NCBI GenBank assembly: GCA_937901435.1
Contig: CALGTJ010000808.1
Location: 1-9,801, forward strand
Direction: 5' to 3'
Length of the DNA stretch: 9,801 nucleotides
Source: an uncultured Rhodobacter sp.
Lineage (GTDB): Bacteria > Pseudomonadota > Alphaproteobacteria > Rhodobacterales > Rhodobacteraceae
Part shown: positions 1 through 6,671 of the stretch, piece by piece
How the letters are laid out: the number at the start of each line of letters is the position of its first letter
Position numbering within the stretch: position 1 is the first letter of the stretch
Position numbers and translations under genes: made by a program
Notes under the pieces: generated by a model
Told to the model about the DNA's origin: nothing
The model's database searches: none
The model's input: only the letters and a program-made list of their open reading frames with translations

Positions 1-60
1 CGCCCCCGACCCTTCCCTAAACAGCCCGACTCTTCTCTAAAAAGAATGGCCCTAGACTAA
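1..60 (+). CDS. Possible 3' end of an upstream gene (partial, enters from left edge)
   Basis: Reading from base 1, frame 1 stays open through 19 codons and ends at a TAA at 58-60. That TAA shares its last base with the ATG of the NRPS gene (TAATG), the usual arrangement of translationally coupled genes in an operon. The last residues would read SSLKRMALD. The piece is too short for any function to be assigned. A stop-free run of this length also occurs by chance in GC-rich DNA, so the stop/start overlap is the main support. It would also explain why the NRPS gene has no clear Shine-Dalgarno sequence and no visible promoter in the 59 bases before it. The alternative is that this is a non-coding leader. 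Confidence 0.35.
   Translation, partial: RPRPFPKQPDSSLKRMALD
5..44. repeat. Tandem imperfect 20-bp direct repeat upstream of the NRPS gene
   Basis: Bases 5-24 (CCCGACCCTTCCCTAAACAG) are followed immediately by bases 25-44 (CCCGACTCTTCTCTAAAAAG), with 17 of 20 positions identical. The three differences are at 11/31 (C to T), 16/36 (C to T) and 22/42 (C to A). Twenty bases is close to two helical turns, so a paired regulator site is possible. It could equally be a duplication within the end of an upstream gene. The unit is not a multiple of three, so it does not encode a repeated peptide. Confidence 0.6.
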
Positions 61-3000
61 TGATTCATACAGACGGAAAAACGATCGCCAACGACAGCAT
101 TTCTGCCGCACTTGCAGAACACAGCATTGTTGCGTCTTTTCCCATGACCTCGATGCAGATGGGGTTGATTTATGAAAGCACTCTGGTCGACCAGCCTTGG
201 GTCAATCTGGAACAGATCGTTTGCCGTCTGAATGATGAACCGATGCAGGTCGAGGCGATGCGCGCCGCCTGGACCAGCCTTGCCGCCCGTCACGAGGCGC
301 TGCGCTGTGTCTTTCGCTGGCAGGGGCTGGACCAACCCATGCAGTTTGTCCTTGATGCGCCGCCAGTCATCCTGAAAGACGTCGATCTGTCCGGGCTGAC
401 GTCCAACGCACAGGATCAGGCGATTGCGGATTTTCTGAAGATCGACAGAGAGCTTGGCGTCGATCTGACCACGGCACCGGGCTGGCATTTGACGTGGTTC
501 CGACTGGGCGCGCGCAAGTCTGTTCTGGTCTGGACCGTGCATCACGCCCTGATGGACGGCGGCAGTTGGAAGATGCTGCTGCGCGAGGTCTTGGACGCGT
601 ACACCGCCCGGATCGCGGGCGAATCCCCCACAGCGGCACCGCTCTCCGGAACCAGCTTTGGCGCGTATTGCACAGAGCTGGCCCGCCTGCCGACCGCAGA
701 GGCAAAGGCCCATTTCCAACAGGCGCTTGCTGGATTTGACGCGGCCAATCACGTTGACATCGACACGCAGCCAAATGCGGAAAGCAACCGTAAAAAACTG
801 ATCGACGTGCGCCTGCCAGTCGCCTTCGGTCAGGCTTTGGTTCAGAAAGCAGAGAGGTCCGACACCACGGTCGCAACGCTGGTGCTTGCCGCTTGGGGGT
901 TGGCGGTCGCGCGCAGTTCAAACCGTGCGGATGCCGTCATCGGGGTCGTACGCTCTGGCCGTCATTCCGTCAAAGACACTGCGCAAACGGCCGGTTGCCT
1001 GATCAACACTCTGCCGACCCGGATCACAACAGCCCCGGATCTGACGATTGACGGCCTGCTGAAAACCGTGCGTGCCGACCAGATCGCGCGGCGTCCGTTT
1101 CAACATGCCTCATTGGCGGATTTGGGTACATGGACCGAGGTGCCTGCCGGACGCGCCCTGTTCGAAACCTCGGTGCTGTTTGACCGTGGTACGCTTGACC
1201 GGACGCTGACCGCGCTGGGCGGCATATGGGCGACACGCAGCTTCGATTTGCTGGAAGAAGGCGCGCTGCCACTGTCGCTGGCCGTGTATCAGGACGACAA
1301 CATGCTGTGTCGGCTGGAATATGATCCGACCCTTTACAGCCGGGCCAGCGCCCAGCGCCTGCTTGGGTATCTCACAACGCTGCTGCGCCAGTTCACGACC
1401 CTGCCCGCCCACACACCCTTGTCAGAGGTGCAGATGTTGAGCACCGGCGAATTGGGCGACGTTCTGGATCTGGCCGCGCCTGCGGTCGATCCGGCAAACC
1501 CCTTTGTGCCGCTTGCGTGCCTTGTGACCACATTCGAGCAAACCGCACATCACCGCGCCAGTGAAACCGCCCTGTCCCAGATCGGCCTTCCGCATCTGGT
1601 CTCTTACGCCGAATTGGACCAACGCGCCAATAAACTGGCCCATCTGTTGCGCGCCAAATCCATCGGTCCCGGCGATCTGGTGGCGCTCTGCCTGTCGCGC
1701 TCTGTCGATTACGTGGTCTCGATGCTGGCGGTGATGAAGTCCGGCGCGGCCTTTGTCCCGGTCGATCCCAGCTATCCCACCGCCTCTATAGATCATATGC
1801 TTGGCGACTCTGCCGCCTCTCTGATCCTGACCAACAGCGCCGATCAGCCCGCAGGCGCCGAGGCCCCTGTTCTGTTGCTGGATCAAAGCACAGAGATCGC
1901 CACACAGCCGGATCATGCGCCGGATCGCAGCGGTTTTGACCCAGAGCGGACGGCGTATGTGATTTACACTTCTGGCTCGACCGGATTGCCCAAGAGCGTG
2001 CCCATCTCGCATCGTGCGCTTTGTGGTCACATCACGGCGCTGAACGCGGCCTTTGACCTGAGGCCCACCGATCACGCCCTGCAATTTGCCAGTCTCAGCT
2101 TTGACGTCTCGCTGGAAGAGATCCTGCCAACCCTGATGGTCGGAGGCGAGTTGATCCTGCGGGATGCAAAAATCGCAGAATCCATGGGGGCGTTTCTACA
2201 GGCGTGCAAAGACTGTGACATCACTGTGCTGAACCTGCCAACGGCGTTCTGGCATATCCTTGTGGATCACATGGAACTGACCGGGGCCACCCTGCCCGCC
2301 TCGGTGCGCCTTTTGGTGGTCGGCGGAGAGGCGATTTCACCAAGTGTTCTGGCACGGTTCAAGGTTCTGGCCCCGGATCTGCGGTGCTTGAACGGCTATG
2401 GCACAACAGAGGCCACCATCACCTCGACCCTCTATGACACCTGCGAGACAAAAACGCTCGCCCGCAAAGAGGACGTGCCTGTTGGCCGCCCTCTGGCTCA
2501 TGCCCGTGCCTATGTCCTTAGCCCGGATGGATCGCTTGCGCCGCGCGGGGCGGCAGGGGAGCTTTGGCTGGGGGGGATGGCGATTTCGACAGGTTACCTG
2601 AACCACCCAGAGTTGAACGCAACCCGTTTCCGCACTGATCCCTTTAGCCCGACACCGGGGCGCATGTATCAAAGCGGCGACATCGTGCGCTGGCGGGCGG
2701 ATGGCAATCTGGCCTTTGCAGGGCGCTCTGATCGGCAGGTCAAGGTCAACGGATTTCGCATCGAACTGCGCGAGATCGAAAAAGTGCTGGAAGGGCTGGA
2801 CACTGTCGGGCTGTGCCTTGCCGCGGTCCCGGACAAAGGCACACCGCAAGCGCGGCTGGCCGCTTGGGTGACACCGGCAAAATCCAGCACGCCGCCGGAC
2901 CCAGAGACCCTGCGCGACCAGATCGCACAGATTTTACCCGCGCATATGATCCCCGCGATCTGCGTTGTGCCCCGCTTTCCAAAGACGCCGGGGGGCAAGG

Positions 3001-4091
3001 TCGATCTGGCAGCTTTGCCAAGCCCGCTCAGCGGCATCCAAACCAACGACATTCTGGAAGACGACGCCGATCCGGTGGTGAAATTCCTCTGCGCCAGTTT
3101 TGCCGAATTACTGGATCTGGATCACGTCGGGCCAAACGCCTCTTTCTTTGACATAGGCGGGCATTCCTTGTTGGCGGTGCGCCTGATCGGAAGGATCGAG
3201 GCACGCTTTGATCAGCGCTTGTCGATTGCCGCCCTGCGGAACGAGCCGACACCGCGCGCGCTGGCCCGGATGCTGGAAGACGGGTCTGTTACGGACCAAA
3301 ACACGGCCATCGTCCAGATCCAGCCAAAGGGCAGCCGTGCGCCGATGTTTGGGGTCCATGTATTGGGGCCGAAAGAGTGTTTCTTTCGCCCCCTCGCCCA
3401 AGCCTTGGGCGAAGATCAGCCTCTTTTGGGGCTCAGCGTGGGGCTGTTGACAAAGGACTCTCCAACAAGTGTGAAAGACACGGCGGCCCTGTATCGGGTC
3501 CATATCCAAAAGCATTACCCGACTGGGCCAATTGCCCTTGCGGCTGTGTCGCAGGGCAGCTTTATCGCCTTTGAACTGGCTCAGCAGTTGCGCGGTGCGG
3601 GACGCGATGTGGTGATGCTGGCCCTGTTTGACGCTGCTGGCCCTGCCGGTCGCATCAGTCTGCGCGGACGCGACAGGATCGCGATGCACCTGCGTCTGCT
3701 GCGCCATCGTGGCCTCGGCTATCTCAAGTCAGCCTTCGCCAGCCGCATGGAAACGGTGCAAAACACATTGGAAAAACAACGCGTCAAAAAGCAGGGGCTT
3801 GGCGGCGCAGGCGACCCGAGTGTCAGCCAGTTTGTTGCGGCGAACACGCTGGCCATCGAGGATTATCAAGCCCGGCCCTATGACGGCCCAATCAAGCTGT
3901 TTCGCGCCCAAGAGAGCATGTTTGATACCGCAGAAACCATCGAGAACGGGCTGGGCTGGCGCCCGGTCGCCGCTGGGCGTTTTGAGATAGAGGACGTGCC
4001 GGGGGGGCATTTGTCGATGCTGCAACGGCCCCATGTCTGCACCTTGGCAAAGCGTTTGACGCAGGCGCTGGACCAGATCGGTTCGCAGTAG
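60..4091 (+). CDS. Single-module non-ribosomal peptide synthetase (C-A-PCP-TE)
   Basis: A 1343-residue cytoplasmic enzyme that should activate one amino acid as its adenylate, load it on a phosphopantetheine arm, condense it with a partner and release the product. Condensation domain about 27-445, with the active-site motif His161-His162-x3-Asp166-Gly167. Adenylation domain about 478-1000: core A3 TSGSTGLPK at 637-645, A5 GYGTTE at 780-784 region, A7 Asp874, A8 GRSDRQVKVNGFRIE from 888, A10 Lys980. Carrier domain with the GGHSL motif, Ser1036 being the phosphopantetheine site. Thioesterase about 1085-1340, with probable triad Ser1164, Asp1191 and His1317. By alignment to GrsA from memory, the pocket residues are D682, V683, E686, N725, V753, G755, G779, I787, T788 and K980. 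No second module, epimerase or phosphopantetheinyl transferase is in the window. ATG60 is chosen because it overlaps the preceding TAA and lies about 27 residues before the first condensation-domain motif. The first Gly of the usual GxSxG elbow is Ala (AVSQG). Confidence 0.95.
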   Translation: MIHTDGKTIANDSISAALAEHSIVASFPMTSMQMGLIYESTLVDQPWVNLEQIVCRLNDEPMQVEAMRAAWTSLAARHEALRCVFRWQGLDQPMQFVLDAPPVILKDVDLSGLTSNAQDQAIADFLKIDRELGVDLTTAPGWHLTWFRLGARKSVLVWTVHHALMDGGSWKMLLREVLDAYTARIAGESPTAAPLSGTSFGAYCTELARLPTAEAKAHFQQALAGFDAANHVDIDTQPNAESNRKKLIDVRLPVAFGQALVQKAERSDTTVATLVLAAWGLAVARSSNRADAVIGVVRSGRHSVKDTAQTAGCLINTLPTRITTAPDLTIDGLLKTVRADQIARRPFQHASLADLGTWTEVPAGRALFETSVLFDRGTLDRTLTALGGIWATRSFDLLEEGALPLSLAVYQDDNMLCRLEYDPTLYSRASAQRLLGYLTTLLRQFTTLPAHTPLSEVQMLSTGELGDVLDLAAPAVDPANPFVPLACLVTTFEQTAHHRASETALSQIGLPHLVSYAELDQRANKLAHLLRAKSIGPGDLVALCLSRSVDYVVSMLAVMKSGAAFVPVDPSYPTASIDHMLGDSAASLILTNSADQPAGAEAPVLLLDQSTEIATQPDHAPDRSGFDPERTAYVIYTSGSTGLPKSVPISHRALCGHITALNAAFDLRPTDHALQFASLSFDVSLEEILPTLMVGGELILRDAKIAESMGAFLQACKDCDITVLNLPTAFWHILVDHMELTGATLPASVRLLVVGGEAISPSVLARFKVLAPDLRCLNGYGTTEATITSTLYDTCETKTLARKEDVPVGRPLAHARAYVLSPDGSLAPRGAAGELWLGGMAISTGYLNHPELNATRFRTDPFSPTPGRMYQSGDIVRWRADGNLAFAGRSDRQVKVNGFRIELREIEKVLEGLDTVGLCLAAVPDKGTPQARLAAWVTPAKSSTPPDPETLRDQIAQILPAHMIPAICVVPRFPKTPGGKVDLAALPSPLSGIQTNDILEDDADPVVKFLCASFAELLDLDHVGPNASFFDIGGHSLLAVRLIGRIEARFDQRLSIAALRNEPTPRALARMLEDGSVTDQNTAIVQIQPKGSRAPMFGVHVLGPKECFFRPLAQALGEDQPLLGLSVGLLTKDSPTSVKDTAALYRVHIQKHYPTGPIALAAVSQGSFIAFELAQQLRGAGRDVVMLALFDAAGPAGRISLRGRDRIAMHLRLLRHRGLGYLKSAFASRMETVQNTLEKQRVKKQGLGGAGDPSVSQFVAANTLAIEDYQARPYDGPIKLFRAQESMFDTAETIENGLGWRPVAAGRFEIEDVPGGHLSMLQRPHVCTLAKRLTQALDQIGSQ

Positions 4092-4126
4092 CATCGACAG
4101 CCGTCTAGGGAGGGTCCGACATCAAA

Positions 4127-4156
4127 AAAAGGCTGCGGGACGTGCCGCAGCCTTTT
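4127..4156. terminator. Bidirectional rho-independent terminator
   Basis: A perfect 12-bp stem: arm 4127-4138 (AAAAGGCTGCGG), six-base loop GACGTG, arm 4145-4156 (CCGCAGCCTTTT). The 3' side on the + strand runs into TTTTGATTT, and the other side is a run of seven A (4124-4130), which is a T run on the - strand. It lies between the converging NRPS gene (stop at 4091) and glycosyltransferase gene (stop at 4190), so it can end transcripts from both. Confidence 0.88.
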
Positions 4157-4189
4157 GATTTACAATAGGATTTATTGTTGGCGACCTAC

Positions 4190-5443
4190 CTATAGCCGCG
4201 CCTTGATCACATCGCTGCGATGGCGAAAGACGCTGATGTCATCATAGGGCGCGCCGTCACGGGCGGCATTTGCAATCAAGCGACGCAGCGCGTCACGATC
4301 TTTCGCGATCCGCTCTACCTCTTCGGCCAGACCACGCGTATCCCCCATCGGCACAAGCCGACCGCCCTTGTGCTGCGCAATCAGATCCCGCTGGAACGCA
4401 GACCCATAGCCGACAATCGGCGTGCCAGAAATCAAAGCCTCGATCAGGCAGCGCGGCGACTCTGGCGTCTTGTGGCAGAACATGAACAGATGCGCGCGCC
4501 GAAGCACCTCCAGCACCTTCGCGCGATCCTTGCAAAACCCGACAAGACGCACGCGGTCCGTCAGATCGTATTCTTTGACCAGTGTTCTCATACGGTCCAG
4601 ATACGCGCCTTCGCCGACCCAGATCGCCTCGAAATCGACGCCGCCCCGGCTGAGCTGGCAGAGGACCTCGATCCAGTCCAGCGGCCCTTTCATCGCATCG
4701 GCCCGCCCCACGTAGACCAGCCGCAGTGGTCCCTCGGTCGCGTTATCCATCTTGTGCCGCAACTGGGCGCGGGGGATGTGATCGGCTTTGGCGATATGAA
4801 TGTCATGCACCAACACCGGATCCGCACAAAACGGCGCATAGGTGTCAAAGGTGTCCTTGCCATGGAACAGGCCCAGCGTCGCGCGTCTGATCACATGCTG
4901 TTCCAGCATCGCCATGGGGCGATGATAGAGCCGCGCCTTCAGCCGGGATTTCAAGGTGCCGCCCTTGGTCTCGCCCTGCATGACTGCACTTTCCACGCGA
5001 TCCGTCCAGACCGCATAGGGGCGGTTCATGCGATGCGCCTGCATCGACGCCACAGCACCCCAATCGCCAAACAGCCCGCCAATCGCGAACGACAGGTAAT
5101 CCGCACGCTCGATCAAGGCGCGGATCCGCGCGCGGGTCTTGCGATACGTGCGGGCGAATTGATCGGGGCGGTAGGCGGTGGGCAGCGGATGGATCTCTAT
5201 CCGCTTCAGCGCCGGACCCACATGGCTGATCGGCACCCAGCCCTCTGGCAGATCGCCCTGCTCCAGCGGCATCATCACCAGAACACGCTCGAAATTCGCG
5301 GCCCAAAGCCGCAAACCGTTACAGGCCTGCCCTTCGAGATAAAGCTGCCCGTCCCGCAGGAACAGCGGCACGGGCGCATAGATCAGCAGGGTGCTGTCAC
5401 AGCTTTCTACCGGATGCCCGGTAATCTCTTGCCCCATTTCCAT
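4190..5443 (-). CDS. GT4-type glycosyltransferase
   Basis: A 417-residue soluble GT-B fold glycosyltransferase of the GT4 type. It probably transfers a sugar from a nucleotide-sugar donor to a growing glycan on the cytoplasmic side; donor and acceptor cannot be read from the sequence. There is no signal peptide or membrane segment. The N-terminal acceptor half covers about residues 17-235. The C-terminal donor-binding half starts with RLVYVGRADAMKG (241-253) and includes WVGEG (275-279) and the block ESPRCLIEAL-SGTPIVGY (328-346). In that block Glu335 is the conserved second Glu of the family, but the first Glu of the usual E-x7-E is shifted by one residue (Glu328, spacing x6), with Pro327 at the standard place. 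The start at 5443 has a purine-rich GGGGG (5450-5454) six bases before it; Met3 at 5437 is an alternative. It faces away from the lipoprotein operon. Confidence 0.88.
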   Translation of the reverse strand: MEMGQEITGHPVESCDSTLLIYAPVPLFLRDGQLYLEGQACNGLRLWAANFERVLVMMPLEQGDLPEGWVPISHVGPALKRIEIHPLPTAYRPDQFARTYRKTRARIRALIERADYLSFAIGGLFGDWGAVASMQAHRMNRPYAVWTDRVESAVMQGETKGGTLKSRLKARLYHRPMAMLEQHVIRRATLGLFHGKDTFDTYAPFCADPVLVHDIHIAKADHIPRAQLRHKMDNATEGPLRLVYVGRADAMKGPLDWIEVLCQLSRGGVDFEAIWVGEGAYLDRMRTLVKEYDLTDRVRLVGFCKDRAKVLEVLRRAHLFMFCHKTPESPRCLIEALISGTPIVGYGSAFQRDLIAQHKGGRLVPMGDTRGLAEEVERIAKDRDALRRLIANAARDGAPYDDISVFRHRSDVIKARL

Positions 5444-5705
5444 AGCCGTCCCCCAAGTTCAGATGAAACACGTCGTGACGCGCCCGTTCGGGCGAATGCA
5501 GACCCGTACCGGCCCCGCTTTCAGCCCAAGGGGCGCGTCTGGTTGGGGGTGGGCGAGAATTAACGTTTCGTCAAGAAATCGACGTAAAACGGCCTCAATT
5601 CCAAGATTATAACAAGGGATCAGACAGCATTGTTTTGTCTTGCGCAACGATCTTAGGGCACGGCACGACCGACAGGTTTTAGACGAAAGAGCAGGTGTAG
5701 AGGCG
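5444..5705. promoter_or_regulatory. Divergent intergenic control region
   Basis: These 262 bp separate two genes that start in opposite directions, so promoters for both should lie here. The stretch 5556-5640 is AT-richer than its surroundings. Bases 5606-5613 (ATTATAAC) contain a TATAAT hexamer on the - strand and an overlapping TATAAC on the + strand, either of which could be a -10 element. I see no convincing -35 partner at 16-18 bp for either. An inverted repeat, CGCCCG-TT-CGGGCG, lies at 5481-5494. The promoter assignment is tentative. Confidence 0.4.
5481..5494. repeat. Short perfect inverted repeat, possible operator
   Basis: CGCCCG (5481-5486), TT, CGGGCG (5489-5494) form a perfect 6-bp palindromic pair. 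The repeat lies 38 bp upstream of the start of the - strand glycosyltransferase gene. No T run follows on either strand, so it does not look like a terminator. It could be a repressor site or a hairpin in the leader of the glycosyltransferase transcript. In GC-rich DNA a repeat this short may be chance. Confidence 0.3.
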
Positions 5706-6671
5706 ATGAACTCTCGGTGGTTGCGACGGATCCCGTTGGTTTCGGTCCTGTTTCTCTCGGCCTGCGGCATGCTCAAAAGCTGTGGCACCCCGGCAAGCCT
5801 GACCCCAGAACAGGTCAAGGCCGCCTATTCTGATGCTTTGCCGGCGCCCACGGCCGGGCTGCGCGTGTTTCACCTGGGGCATTCGCTGGTCGGGCGCGAC
5901 ATGCCAGTGATGCTGGATCAACTTGCTGCCCAAGGTCATCACCATAATTCACAGCTTGGCTGGGGCACCCCGCTAAAGGCGCATTGGGAGCCGGGCGAAG
6001 AGATCTTTGGCTTTGAGGCAGAGAACAATCATCCGCGCTATCGCGACGCCAAAGAGGCGCTCACCGATGGCGCCTATGACGCGGTGATCTTTACCGAAAT
6101 GGTAGAGATCAAGGACGCGATCAAATACCACGCATCGCCAGAGTATCTGAACCGCTGGGCGGAGTTTGCACGCAAGGGCAACCCTGATGCGCGGCTGTAC
6201 CTGTATGAGACATGGCACAACACCGATGATCCCGCAGGCTGGCTGACCCGCATTGATCAGGATCTCAAGACCTATTGGGAGGATCAGGTGCTGCTGCCCG
6301 CCATGGCCCGCACCGCGCCTGTGCAACCGATCTATGTGATTCCCGCCGGTCAGGTCATGGCGCGCTTTGTGCAAGAGGTCGAATCCCGCGGAGGCGTTGA
6401 CAATATCGCCGACCGCTATGGATTGTTCGCGCGTCAGGACGATGGAACACCCGATACTATTCATCTCAATGACCTTGGCGCATACTTGGTTGCGCTGACC
6501 CATTACGCGGTTCTCTATCACGCAAACCCTGCGGGACTGCCGTTTGAGGTGCAGCGCGCAGATGGAACCAAGGCAGATGCGCCGGGCCCAGCGGCGGCGC
6601 GCCTGATGCAGGATGTGGTATGGCAGGTCGTCACGAGTTATCCAAAGACCGGAGTGGTGCAAGCGCCTTGA
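5706..6671 (+). CDS. SGNH/GDSL-like hydrolase lipoprotein
   Basis: A 321-residue predicted lipoprotein. The N-terminus MNSRWLRRIPLVSVLFLSAC carries a positive region, a short hydrophobic core and a lipobox LSAC with Cys20 as the lipidated residue. Gly at +2 gives no inner-membrane retention signal, so outer-membrane anchoring is likely. The mature part resembles SGNH hydrolases: LGHSL with Ser60 as candidate nucleophile, and DTIHLND with Asp250 and His253 as the DxxH pair near the C-terminus. Members of this superfamily act as esterases or acyl transferases, often on O-acetylated sugars; the substrate here is inferred from the glycan context. The ATG at 5706 is preferred over an upstream in-frame TTG at 5640 because it places the signal peptide at the N-terminus. 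GCAGG at 5691-5695 is a possible but distant ribosome site. It is the first gene of a three-gene operon and overlaps the next. Confidence 0.75.
   Translation: MNSRWLRRIPLVSVLFLSACGMLKSCGTPASLTPEQVKAAYSDALPAPTAGLRVFHLGHSLVGRDMPVMLDQLAAQGHHHNSQLGWGTPLKAHWEPGEEIFGFEAENNHPRYRDAKEALTDGAYDAVIFTEMVEIKDAIKYHASPEYLNRWAEFARKGNPDARLYLYETWHNTDDPAGWLTRIDQDLKTYWEDQVLLPAMARTAPVQPIYVIPAGQVMARFVQEVESRGGVDNIADRYGLFARQDDGTPDTIHLNDLGAYLVALTHYAVLYHANPAGLPFEVQRADGTKADAPGPAAARLMQDVVWQVVTSYPKTGVVQAP

Noticed and set aside
1422..2084. A 220-codon open frame on the - strand within the NRPS gene
   Set aside because: It lies opposite the adenylation-domain coding sequence with its conserved A1-A3 motifs; the reverse translation has no family signature.
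4220..5563. A 447-codon open frame on the + strand opposite the GT4 glycosyltransferase gene
   Set aside because: It mirrors the real gene on the other strand, its translation shows no domain motif and is rich in Arg, Gln and His typical of antisense frames in GC-rich DNA, and the - strand frame has clear GT4 motifs.
5564..5591. Imperfect inverted repeat CGTTTCGTC ... GACGTAAAACG in the divergent region
   Set aside because: The arms only pair if two bases are left out on one side; this is too weak to call a regulator site without comparison to related genomes.
5640..5705. A 22-residue N-terminal extension of the lipoprotein starting at TTG 5640
   Set aside because: It would put charged residues before a good lipoprotein signal peptide that begins at ATG 5706, so the shorter form is much more likely.
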